This document shows positions 23,989 through 35,900 of a stretch of DNA of 64,000 bases, piece after piece; the stretch's first letter is position 1, and every line of letters starts with the position of its first letter. This stretch comes from Nautilus pompilius (lineage: Eukaryota > Mollusca > Cephalopoda > Nautilida > Nautilidae), in assembly GCA_018389105.1 (NCBI GenBank), contig JACATO010002190.1:1-64000 (forward strand), given 5' to 3'. The notes below the pieces were generated by a model. The model saw only the letters and a list, made by a program, of their open reading frames with translations, was not told the origin of the DNA and did no database searches. The position numbers were made by a program, and so were the translations under genes.

Positions 23989-26754
23989 GCCCTCATACAA
24001 TACGGCTTTCAAATCATTTTTTATACTCTGCGCTCACAGTAAATCACTTATTTATATATATTGTGGTGTGGAAAGTCTACAAAATAAACAGTTGAATACC
24101 TTCGATTGGAAGGAAAAAAAACATACTAGAACCCTTTTATTTGTTGACGCTAGAATGCCTTCATCGCTATTCACTTCCCCCACCTCTCCTCACCTCCTTG
24201 AACCCTGCGGGTGCCCGACATTTGCTGGCCGTAACATTTTATCACTCGCGGTAAACTCTACTGGATCTGTCCTCCTGTCTTTTATGTGAATTAGCTGCTC
24301 TGTTTTAGGCATCTCTGTTGTTCTTCACATCCCTTTATATCCCCTCCAATACAGAGTCCCTGACCCATTTTACAACACTGTTTGAACAGGGTTAACCCCC
24401 CGTCATGTGTATTCAACTCATTATCCCAGTTACCTTTCTAATACTGCCATTTATCGCGTGCAGTTTATGAGTACCAAACGAACCGAAGAACGAGCAAACA
24501 ACAAGAGGAATATTTATTTTTTAGAATCCGTATAATTGGCAATTAGGTGTATTCCTCCTCCCTTTACGCCTTATTAACTGCGGTGATGTTCTCCGATTTT
24601 GCCATAACATTAATTTAAACTCATCTTTTACCTTCCGATGTAAATGATTTGTTATGGTTGGTAACACCCTGCCAACGTGCGGTGCCTCGGTAAACCAGGG
24701 TGGGGCAGTAAGTTCGAACCTCCCCGAGAGCAGAGACAGAGCAGCTTAATTTGTTTGTTTGTTTTTTTAAAAGGTGGGGGAATTGTTTTGTTCTTCATAA
24801 AAATGAATTTACTGATTATTACGTTTAAAAGACATGAGCATCTTTTATATCATGTTTACTTTACTTATTAAACCTCATCTGAGGTACCAAGGTCGCCGAG
24901 TGCTATCATCTTTTCAGTCATTATTATCGTTATTTTCAGTATTATTATTTTGAAATGCTAAGAGCATCTATTCTTTTAATTATTTTTTGTGCATGTATGA
25001 ATTTATTCAGAGAATTTAATTCGTAATAATAATTTTTTAAAAATATATAGGCTAATAACAACAATTTTTGTCACAATATCTGTAGCTTGTTAATTAACCT
25101 TCTGTATACCATCCTGGGGTGTACTGACACCTCGCTGCTACTCAGATCTGTATTACTCAGCACAGGCTGAGCCATAGGGGCTGGGATACACGCACGCACT
25201 ACTTTCGTCGTCAAAGTAATCTATAGTAACGACAAATCCCATATGTCCCCCAGCCCCACGTGTTCTGTACTAGGAGTGCGCTCAGTAGACATACAGCCGG
25301 CTCAACGCATTACCAGGACGACTGCTTCTAAGGTAAAAGCTACCGTGGTATGCGGAAGGTTAAAATCGATGAGAGAGAGAGAGAGAGATTTAGTCACTTT
25401 CCATATTTCATGAGGAATAAAGAGAAGTATAAATGCCATTGATGAGGAATTTGACTGGGTAGACTTCAAACGAAAGTTAGTGACGTCTAAAATATCGTAA
25501 CAAATAGTTTCCTTAATTTAATATATCTTCAGTTCCCAATGTTACTCTAAGAAAGTAGACAGTAAAACAGTTTACCACGCAAAACTGCTGTGTGAAAATA
25601 CAAAATTGTTAATAAGAAATAAAATGGTCGGATGGTTTGGCATTCAGCTAATCGAATATTATTTTTGCCGGAGCTTACACATCAGCAATTAAAATAAGCA
25701 GATTTAATTCTTTCGAGAATATTTTTTTTTTGTTGCGTTCTACCAGTAATCATTAGCAAAGATGAGACTAAATTCTAATTTTAAAAACCCTAAAATGTAA
25801 GCTTACCTGCTTCAGCTGTGATGATGCCATCTCATCTGTAAGAAACAGAAACGAAGGATAATGAAGCAGACAAATAGAAGAGCGAAATGAAAAAAAGAAA
25901 TTCTTGTTCGTTTAAACTAAATTCTGTTTATAATCTAAGCAGAACTCAAATATTCCGCAGTTCAGTATTCTACAAAAACTCTAATTTTAATATAATTTTT
26001 TGTGTACTTACAGCACCATCGTTTGGATACAATGTTCGTACTGTGTACAACAAGAGAAGTGACGCGAGTGAGAGTTGGTTTCGTTGTCCATGGCAATAGA
26101 TGCCAACATGCCAGAAAACGGTGCAGTTATAATTCTGGCCAGTTCATGAGATTACTCCAATTTGTTGCCTTGTTCGTAAATGTGCCATGTCTTGATTTAG
26201 CCACCATCATGAATAAATGTATCGCCGAAATTTACATACATCAGGTATGATGTACGGGTGATCAGTTAATCAGAGTGCGCTATCGCCATACGGAAATCAA
26301 GCAGATTCTGTCTATCCCTGGTCTTGTTACAGGCTATTAGTAACGACATGTTGCCAAAGATCTCGAAATTTCTTGTGGATCTGCAATTTATGCTCGCAGG
26401 TCGAATATAGGTTTGAAGAAGATCTACCGAAGACATTCAGCTCAGGGTCTAATATTGTGTCGGAAGCGTTACAATACGGGTTTCCATCTGGCGTGGTAAA
26501 ATTAATATTCGTCGAAAAACAACGCAGTCTTACGAGATACATTACCGTTTTAAAGAAGCATCTTTGTGGGAACAAGGCATATTGAGATTCAATGCGCATA
26601 TTCTTTAATAAGATGGTTCTACATGTCAAACGTTGTATTACCATGTTCAACTTGTTTTCCTTGGTTCGCCAAATTCGAATAATTTTGTAGCATTTGGATC
26701 GTCAGCTGGCAGTAACCCATCCACCTGCTGCCAATAGGGTGGCATTAAGAGGAG

Positions 26755-26840
26755 ATATTGGGAAAGACTGCACCGGACGCTGATACGAAATCTTATTGAT
26801 TCATTGCCTAACAGGATAGAAGTTCTTCGTTGATGTAAAA
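26755..26840 (+). pseudogene. Possible Tc1-like transposase C-terminal scrap
   Basis: One frame reads LHRTLIRNLIDSLPNRIEVL. It resembles the end of Tc1-type transposases, where a short helix is followed by a S-M/L-P-x-R motif before the stop codon. No catalytic core or inverted repeats are present nearby. Confidence 0.35.
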
Positions 26841-27915
26841 AGTGGCCTGACCAAGTTACGATATAAAGGATTTCACTCCGTAATTTTTCTTTGTTTACCG
26901 CAGCAAACTAGTACATTGTGATAATGACAGGTTTCCAAATTATTACGGCGGGACATGTACATAACTCCATCAGTTTGATCTTTTCTCCTAGAGATAGCCT
27001 TCTGTGAATTTGCTCTTAGGTTATTCTGCCAAGTCATTATATATATATACTTTTTTCCTACCTCTTTTAAATAATTTTCTTTGTGTACACTAATTATTGA
27101 GAATACAGGAAAATCGCTGATTTTACCACGATGCGACACCTGCTGGCCATTTCTAACATATTCATTTATCTTGTGTAGCAGGTATAATTAATTCACTAAC
27201 TGATTAGACTATCGAGCGACCTTAAGTATCGATTAGAAATCGTTTTCCGGTTCATCTGTTGGCAGGAAAGCTAAAGGTATCAGTTCGAATCTTTATTTTC
27301 CCTCTCTCGACGGAAGCTGGTGGCGTCAGGTGTTTTTTTTATTTTTTTTTTTTTGTGTCGTCTATGAAAGGGTTCTGTTTTTATTTCTGCCCTTTCCCAG
27401 GTCTGTTATTGCTGCCCCATCGGAAATTTCCGGGTTTGGAGAGTGTACATGTCCATAAATACCTTCATCCGCGGCTAATACGGACACTTCCCGGTGCTTC
27501 CCAAGAAGTGGCCGCGCTTCGTGGATCATAAATCGAAATGGAAGCATGGTCTATTTGTTAAGTAGGGCTGGAGAAATAAACACGGTGATGTCGACATTAC
27601 AGATAATTAGGTAGGAAATTAACATTTAACACTACAAAATACACTGTGGGAACGATAGCAGATCCTTCGGGGAACTAACGAGCGGACAAGGACACCGCGG
27701 TGATATTTGTACGTTGACAATTTGTTTAACTTGCGATTTTAAAAAAAGGTTGGGTGCTAATTAAGTTAGTTAATGTAGCCGAACTGAAATGTTTAATTAT
27801 GTGATATTGACAATTTTTAAATTGCCCGTTTCTTTTTATCTTTTTTTGTTTGGGATGAGCGGCAGGGTTAAAAGGGGGTTCAGACGTCCCTTTTATAAAG
27901 GTGCGTTACCACGCA

Positions 27916-27950
27916 GACAGACAGACAGACAGAGAGAGAGAGAGAGAAGA
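27916..27950. repeat. (ACAG)n(AG)n microsatellite
   Basis: Four to five ACAG units run directly into an AG run. Confidence 0.9.
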
Positions 27951-28032
27951 CAACAGTTTACATATAAACGACTGATATGGCCATCAGTTTGTTTCTCTCT
28001 GTACTGGTAGCACTGCCGATTTCTGTGGTAAT

Positions 28033-28075
28033 GTATTATTATTATTATTATTAATATTTGTTGTAGTAGTAGTAG
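28033..28075. repeat. (ATT)n and (GTA)n trinucleotide microsatellites
   Basis: Two short trinucleotide runs separated by about 15 bp. Confidence 0.85.
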
Positions 28076-29036
28076 ACCTATTACTTTTAGATTTCAAACA
28101 AGACCTAATCACTGAGGATTTCTGATGCATTGACAGCAGCAGCAAATTATCCGTTACTCGCAGGTAAAAATACTACAAATACAAACTGGGTAGAGATTCG
28201 GCACGGCCAGATATTGTGGTCAGGGAGATGTAGGGATACAACTGACTGATAGTAATAGCGGTAAGCGAATGGATTTTGGTTGGTAAGTGGTGAACATAGA
28301 TTCGTTTAAACAGTTTACTTATATGCATTTCTTTTCCTTAGGAAAATAGATTTGCTTAAGTCGTGATGGGCTCCCTATTTCTAGTCACTGCCCTCTAGCA
28401 GTAACCAAAAGGAACTCCCAGAATTCGTTTAAAAGAAGTGAAGGGATAAATTCGGGTTTTCTGTATTCATCGCTACAAAGTGGTCGGGCACCTGTGGTGA
28501 GCCACCTGATCGCTGGCTGCTGGTTCTGCGCAAGCGTCCCCGAGAAATGCTGACAAATCTGGTAGGAAGCATACACGAGGATTTCCTGCCCTTTCTAAAG
28601 GGTTCACTGGTTCCTTAACGCAATGACCAGATCCAGGCGTCCTTCCTGAAATTCTCTCTCTCTCTCTCTCTCAATTTGTTTATTTGTTTTTCTCTCTTTG
28701 CTTTCTTCCTTCGTGGTGTTTTTTTTTTGTTTTTTTTTTCTGTCAACCTCACCAGAGGTTTGCAGCCCTATTTTCTTTTATTATGATGGAGAGACGGCGC
28801 TCCAGGCCCTCGGATGGATGGCTGTTCCGTAATTTACCCCTTGTAAAAAGGGGGGGTTCATTTATTTGTTTTATTGTAAAAATCCTCCTAAATGATGGCT
28901 GTTGCCTTCCAATGGCATAACTTTATTTTGGAAACCCTTTACTGGTCCATCCGTCTGTTGGACTGGTTACCATTTATTGCACTCACCCGTCATGTCCAGT
29001 AAAATATAACCGTACATGTGGTAATTTACATACCGC

Positions 29037-29077
29037 GGGGCCGGGGCCGGGGCCGGGGTGGGGGGGGTGGTTGGTGG
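29037..29077 (+). repeat. GGGGCC hexanucleotide repeat and G tract
   Basis: Three GGGGCC units are followed by GGGG, then an 8-G run and TGG repeats. This gives more than four G-runs within 41 bp, so G-quadruplex formation is possible on the + strand. Confidence 0.85.
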
Positions 29078-29569
29078 ACATGTAACGCGAAAGATAGGAA
29101 ACAGCGTCGAGGCTAGCGGATTGATAATGGTAGAGGCAACGCCAATACAAAACCTGGTCTTTTGTTTGCTGCCTTCTAAAACGGCTGGACTTATTTCGGA
29201 AATCGCTTTAGGTATTTGTCTGGAATTTAAAACTCAATTTATTTATGTTTTTCTATTTTTCCGTTGCTCTGGAGACGTTGTCAAGGGAGGTAATTACGGG
29301 CAGAAATCTTTTGAAAATGCCCTCCTACTATAAATGAAAATTGTTTATATTTGTTTGAAAGACTGATTCTCAATTGGATGACATTAAGAAGGTGAAATAA
29401 AGAATCATGATTTATGGTCTAAATCATTAACGAGCCAATTACCACCTCAGCCATCGAAGATGTCAGAAATGTTTGTTAAATAAAGAAGCCAGAATTGCAG
29501 ATGTCTTTTTAGTGTAAAGATTTCTGAAACACACACACATCAGTCCCGGCGGCATGGGCCCGCCCCTCA

Positions 29570-29860
29570 ATGTAACAGCCCCCTCATTTTATGCTTAAAT
29601 CTCTCATTGGGCCTATAGCCCCTGCACCAGTTTGTTGGTGCCCAAGTTGGCCTAAAGCTGAGCTGGCTAGTGCCACAGTCCAGTCCTTGTAGCGTGCTCT
29701 GCCCCAGGCGTCGAGGTCCGAGTCTTTTAGCTGCAGGCCCCAATGGCGTTAGCCAATGGGACCAGGGCTCGATTGTGTCAGTCATACTGTGGTAACAGTT
29801 CGAGTTCTGGCCCCTGTCTTTCTATTATGATTTTTCTTATGTTGCTTTAAAAAAATCATT
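29570..29860 (+). repeat. Possible tRNA-derived SINE
   Basis: An A-box-like TGGCGTTAGCCAATGGG lies about 50 bp upstream of a B-box-like AGTTCGAGTTC near 29800. A T-rich and A-rich tail follows. Tentative, since no second copy was compared. Confidence 0.35.
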
Positions 29861-29940
29861 GTGCCCCCGGGTCTGCTCACACACATGCACACACACACAC
29901 ACATACGCGCGCACTATATATGTTTGTTTGTTTTTTTCAG

Positions 29941-32900
29941 TTTTCACACGGTGAGGCTACCGACATAAAATGCGAAGATTACTGTCCACTTTCATCTTCC
30001 TCAGAGCTGCTGGTTTGCGATGTCCATGACAACAACAATATCTGTCGAAAAAATGTTGCATGCCATGGAGAAAGTGACTGTCGGCATTTCCGTACGTGAT
30101 TCGAAATAAAGGTTTCTTTCTTTAAAAAAAAAACTTTAAAAACGCAGGCTTTTAGTTTTTTTAAAAAGTAAAATAAAATCTTTTTCTTTTTTTTGTAAAC
30201 AATGACTATGGTGTGTCTTTAATACAATATCAGGGGAGGTAAGTAAGGTGTTGTTTCTTTGTCCGAGGCTCCTAATGTATCTATACACGCAGTGGCTGAC
30301 ACTAACCTTTAGAAATCAGCCGTTTGTTAATCGATAAGTGAAGCCCGGTCTTTCAATAGAAGACAAGAACTTTGACGTTGTCTTAACGTGAAGAGCGAGC
30401 AGCACACTCTTCCTCGCTCGTTAATCAAGCCCACGTGAAAGACTCAAACCGACGGCCTCGACTTATAATAGGAGTGTTATTCACAATCAAACTCGTTGGT
30501 TTTTGTTTCTTCTCTAATTTCCAAAATAAAATTTACATCAGATGAACCTTTATCGTCTTGTTTGTTTTCTTGCTTATTGTCTAACCCCGCCCCCTTATTT
30601 TTGTTTCTTTTTTAAGTGGGACAGAAAACTAGGGCTGTTTGTGTTCCGGCTCCTGACATCGAGAAAGATTTCGAGAAATCAGGTTTATGCGGAGGTATGA
30701 CAGACCTGTCTTTCTTTGTTTAAACATTTACTTACCTGAAAAGCCTCCCTTTTATATATTAGTAACAATACCCCGCACCACACACGCAAAGTAATTTAGC
30801 TGCTTGTTTTATTTTTGTCCATTTATTTTGCTCATAAGTTTGCCCCTGACACCACCCCTTTCTTTAAAAATGTTAGTTTTTAACCCTTTGCTTAAATCTG
30901 AGCTCCACTAACCTTGCAACCCGCCTAACGAAGTAGGGGCTGTGACTTCCTTATTATTATTATTGTCCTCTATGGCATCCTAACCATTCGTGTTCGGCAC
31001 CACAACTGTATTTAAATAACAGTCCAACACAGGTGCAAGAGTCAGGGCCTCTGGGATACCAAGTGATATAGGAGGTAAGAGTTGGCCAGGTATTTATCAG
31101 TGCCCAAATCATGAATTGGTGAATACTTCTGAAACCAGGGATGATTTCAGAATTTTCATGGATGCCCATTTCAGAGGCTAAAGGAGCTGTGTCTGTAGAA
31201 GTGGGAATTTTTCTACCTTTCAGATTCACCTTTACAGCTTGTTTATATCCCTAAATATTCTAAGTACCATATGGTGGAAGGAGCGAGGTACATTTTAGAT
31301 CTGTCACGTAAAGAGAAACAGATGAATATTCTCTTCTCCATGTGAAAAATCTGAATAACAAAGTTCTTAATTAACTTACATAACAAACTTTTTTTCCATT
31401 TAAAAGACGGCTGTGAAGTTACCCAAAGTCAGGTAGGAGATGGTAAATATCCATGCAAAAACAATTAGCGATTGGTTGTTTGCTTTAAAGCTTGTGGACA
31501 GATTTCGCTAGTTTGTAGTTTAATGAAGATGGATGGGTGTTTTCTTTCTTTCTATTATTCAGACTGTAGTACATCAATGGACTGCAACAAGCATGACCCA
31601 AAGAGCAATGGCAAGACTATTTGTTACAAGAACCAATGCCTGAAGAACATCCCTTGCAAAACCAATGAGCAATGCTCAAGATATAGTACGTATAGTATAT
31701 TCCAGGTTATAGGTGAGGATAATGCAGCTTTAAGAGATTTTTTTTTAAATTTCAAATTGAAACTACGACAGGGTATGCTGTAAAACCTTGTTTTAGACAT
31801 TTATGGGATGAGTTAAAGCTGAAATGCACAGAATGGTAAATCAGACAACCTTCGGGGTTCCATCTTTCGATTGGTCCTTTAAATAAAAGTGGACTGCGGG
31901 CGGATTTCGTCGAGCATCCGTCTACCTGTGATCTGCCTGAAACAGCTCGCGCAAAACCGGTGTAGGGCTAAACCTTTAACCCTTCCACGGCAAAACTCTG
32001 CCAATGAACATTTATCAAATTTCATCCTTTCTCTCGAGTTCGGCAATTCCAACCAAACTTGGTCAGTTCATTTCATTTCCGTGATTTAAGAAAAGCGGAC
32101 TTCATTATTTTCAGCATCTTTCCTGATGGATAAAAATCACCTGGAGAACAGACCTCCGCCAGATGCTTACTAACTCGGTGTATTCGTGTAGCCACAGGGG
32201 ATGTTATTGGTTAATGACAGACGATTATGGCTCCTAGTGAATGTAAATTTAATGAGAGACTTTAAAATGTGTTTGCAGTACCTTCTTCCAGTATGAAACA
32301 TTGGTAAAAAAATTATTCTTTATCAACAGATACTGGTAAAATAGACACTGTATCTTGCCAAGAGGATGTCTGCACCTTCGTTCGTGAGTATCTTCTTTTT
32401 CTGCCGGTGATGTCGCGCTGTTCTTTTGTACGTAACCTCGAAAAATCCACTTTGTCTAGAACCTTATAGTTAGAGTCGCTTCCAGAGGGGGAAGAGTAAA
32501 TTTGTTCCCATGCGATCAGCTGCTGGAACAATCATTGTATACCTGCAGAATTAAGTGTTAAGCATCTGTGGAATGATAACAAGGGAGGTAACTCTTTGTT
32601 TTTGGAAGAATATTGATTCTGTAGTTGAATACAAGTTGAAATTTAGATGATTTGTAGTGTGTGTGTGTGTGTACTTTCAAGTTTAACATCATTTTCGGTT
32701 TTTTAAGAATTTACTTCAGCATAAAAGATTTTCGTGTTAAAATGAAAGGATGGTTGTAAAGGTCATTTCAAAACGTAAAATTGTATTATTGCTACCATTT
32801 CTTTTATGTAATGAGGGACGCCATTTTATGAACCTCCTAAAACAGAGAGAGAGAGAGATTATGTTGTGTTTAGGGAGATCTGTCAAATGTATCATTATAG

Positions 32901-35900
32901 TGCCACACTGACATGGTTGTTGTGAGAGAAGCTTTCACACCTTTGGATTAGCACCTGTTGATGTGACGATAATTTAATGCACATGTCCAGCAAGCATAAT
33001 TGTGTGCGACTGTTGACATATCCGATGAAGGCGCATGATGTCATGGTTACCGTTAAGCTTATGGGCCTGCTGCTTCCATCTTCAGCAGCAAATGGAAAGT
33101 CTAGGTTAGAACTGCTCTGTTTAGTCACAAGGAGGACCCCCCCCAACACACACACACCAACAAACTGGTAAGGAAGGTTAAGAAGAAATGATACTGAGAG
33201 AGGTTTGTCAGAGCACCTGAGACCCCAAAGAAGAATAAACTTGGCCCCTCTGCCTTAGCAGGATGGTACACTCAGCCATCCACTGCCCACGCATCAAAAT
33301 GGACATCATTATCTATGCAGAAAATAATAATAATAATAATAAATATGCAGACCTCACTATTGACTACTATTACTTTGTTTGGCAGAGCCATTATTTTCTT
33401 CTTTTTTGCTGTTTTAAAAATATTTTTTGGCAAAACCTTTGGTATTTTACTCAAGCTAATTATCGCCTTCTTTCTTTCTTTCTTTTTTTTTTTTGGAAAA
33501 ACCTTTAGGTACTCCAAAAACTGGCAGTGAACCCATCCGTAAGTATAACTCTGAAGGAAGGTAGCTGTGATGTTAGTCTTCAAATCTCACTATAAATTAA
33601 GCATAATTCAAATTGAGGACTGGTTCGTTGAAGAATGGCATTTGCCAGACCAACATAAATTATCTGATGCTAAAAGTTAAAGCAGGTACACATGCCTCAC
33701 TGGTTTCTAGTCATCGGTAGTTCTGTAACCAGGAGGGTGTGGCAAGTGGATTGTGGGCCTGTATTAAGTGTACCATGGTTGATAGCATGCATAAGGGATC
33801 TGGCTAGTAAGTAATATTAGTGATGGATCTGAGAAGCCAATACTTTCAGTATAGACAGCTTATTAGAAGTTACGGAAGTTAAGGATTGCTCCTTAATAAT
33901 TTTTTTAGGGTTCTTACTGGCATTCTGAAGTTTTAATAAGTACACATCTTTTATTCAGATATCCATTTAGCAAACCTCTAGCTGTAGAATATCTATGAGG
34001 ATGTAGGTATTAAGCTTTTTGAACCATTTTGGGTTGATTTTTCCAGTCACACAGATCTCTACTCAAGAACTGGATTCCAATCTGAATCAACAGGGTTAAT
34101 GCAAGCAGCTGTTTATAATGACATTGCCCGAACCTTAGTTCCCAGATAAAAAATCACATCTAAGCTTTGATTGTATACTCATGCTGTCACCAACAGACCA
34201 TGTGTTTAGCATAGTTATGCATACACACCAAGTCAGTGGTGTTATGATATACACACGCATCTACTGCCATTGGATGTGTAGAAGTGGCTCCCTGTACGAG
34301 TGCAGCAAGATGTTTCACAAAAACACTCAAATCTCCTGGATTGTTGGAGTGAAAAATGCTGGGCTTTAATGCCTAGACACAGGAAAGGGGGTCACAGAGC
34401 TGTAGATATCTTGTGAAGAACTTGAAAAGGGTTAGAAAGCACACAAAAGGAATAGCTTTTGTTGCATCACAAATAACCTCTTACACAGCAAGCAGGGACG
34501 CATCACTATACATAGCATTTGGTTCCGACCCCTGACCTTCAGGCAGAGCAAGTATTTCAGGACCACAGGCCAACTGCAGCCATGTTTTCACCCCCCAAAT
34601 TTTTAATTTATAAATGAAAAGGAATCACTTTCAACAAGTACCCTCATCTCTGAATTGTTTCTGCCTCATTTTCGCATCCTTGACAAACTGTACCTACCTG
34701 GTCATGATGGCTACAAAGTTGTCATTCACTAATTCACAAAAGGCCATCAACATTTTTAATCATCATTACATACTTCCATTAACCTGGGTATCTGACATTT
34801 TTTTTTTTTTTTTAAAATCTTCTACCACCACTTTTGTTAGTTATAAAATTACTGACATTTGCGCAAGCCTTTTCTGTCACCTGTTCTTAGGCTGGTTGGT
34901 GGTCCATCAGAAGCTCTGATGGGTCAATGGGCACTGACAACAGAAGGTCCCCCACAACCAAAGTTACCTGATTACAAAATAGGATGGGATGTAATGCCTC
35001 ATGTGGACTGACAGCTGGACATTACAAAGTCATGCTCTACAGTGTTAGGAGCCAAACAGACCCATCCTGTCACCAATGAATCATGACACCAAAGGTCCAA
35101 TGTGAGATTGATCAAAACAATGCTGAAAACCTAAAGTCCACACAATACATAAAAGCCACATGGGCATCCTGCAGCATCAGCTTGATGCTACTCTCCCAGA
35201 GTCTTGTTAGAGTTCTTCATCACTGTTCTCTGCACCCAGATGGCTGATGAAATTGCCCGTTTCAGAAAACTCTTAGTTTATAACAGTGAAGATAAAAGCT
35301 TGAAAAGTATGTCGGACACCTCAGTTCCACCAACATCCTGCAACTGTTTTCTACTGATCCCTATGTTTTTCTCAAATTAGATAACAAAAAAATTTGATTT
35401 TTGTTTTTTTTTTTCCAAATTTAGAATGCAAAAGGTCACGCAAGTGCAACAAGAGTAATCCAGAAAAGAAAGGCCGATCTCTGTGTTATAAAGGAACTTG
35501 TCATGACAACATTTTATGTAAACAAAATAGCGATTGCTACAAATATGGTGAGTAGGTTTGATTAAGTTCTTTGAAATAAGACCAGGAAAATTTTAAAGAA
35601 ATTAATTCCAGTTAGAGAGAATCAAATTTGGAAAATTGTGAAGTCCAGCTACTAAGACCAGAGCAGATGTGGCTGATAGCCAGCAGTTTTAACCCATCTC
35701 TAATTTTTCAGCTAGCTTGACAACTGGTGAACTTTGACATTGGGGCTATCAATTCTGCCACCTATTGGGCTTATAACTGTCAGTTGGTACAGTTGATCAA
35801 TAGGCCAATATCTGAATAGTTCTAAATGTCAACAAAATTGTTGTGACATAATGTTTGCGATATGCTTTAGAGACCTTTATTTTAATAGTTGAACTAGTTT

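Larger units (their letters stand above)
23990..29940. other. Long non-coding stretch with simple repeats and transposon scraps
   Basis: No gene is supported. The stretch holds a possible tRNA-like segment (24670-24760), a Tc1-like 3' scrap (about 26755-26840), GA, TTA/GTA and CT microsatellites, a GGGGCC-rich G tract at 29037 and a possible SINE at 29570-29860. It may also contain the unlocated first exon of the cysteine-rich gene that begins at 29941. The open frame at about 26400-26585 (+) reads plausibly as protein but was not recognised. Confidence 0.5.

Noticed and set aside
15809-24289. Very long open frames of up to about 930 codons on the + strand and 17-residue-repeat frames on the minus strand
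   Set aside because: They follow directly from a tandem 51/52-bp unit without stops, overlap in all frames, and change phase wherever a 52- or 49-bp unit occurs. No start context, splice structure or domain is present.
27789-28010. Hydrophobic leader-like frame as first exon of the cysteine-rich gene
   Set aside because: No acceptable GT donor follows the hydrophobic core in a phase compatible with the exon at 29941.
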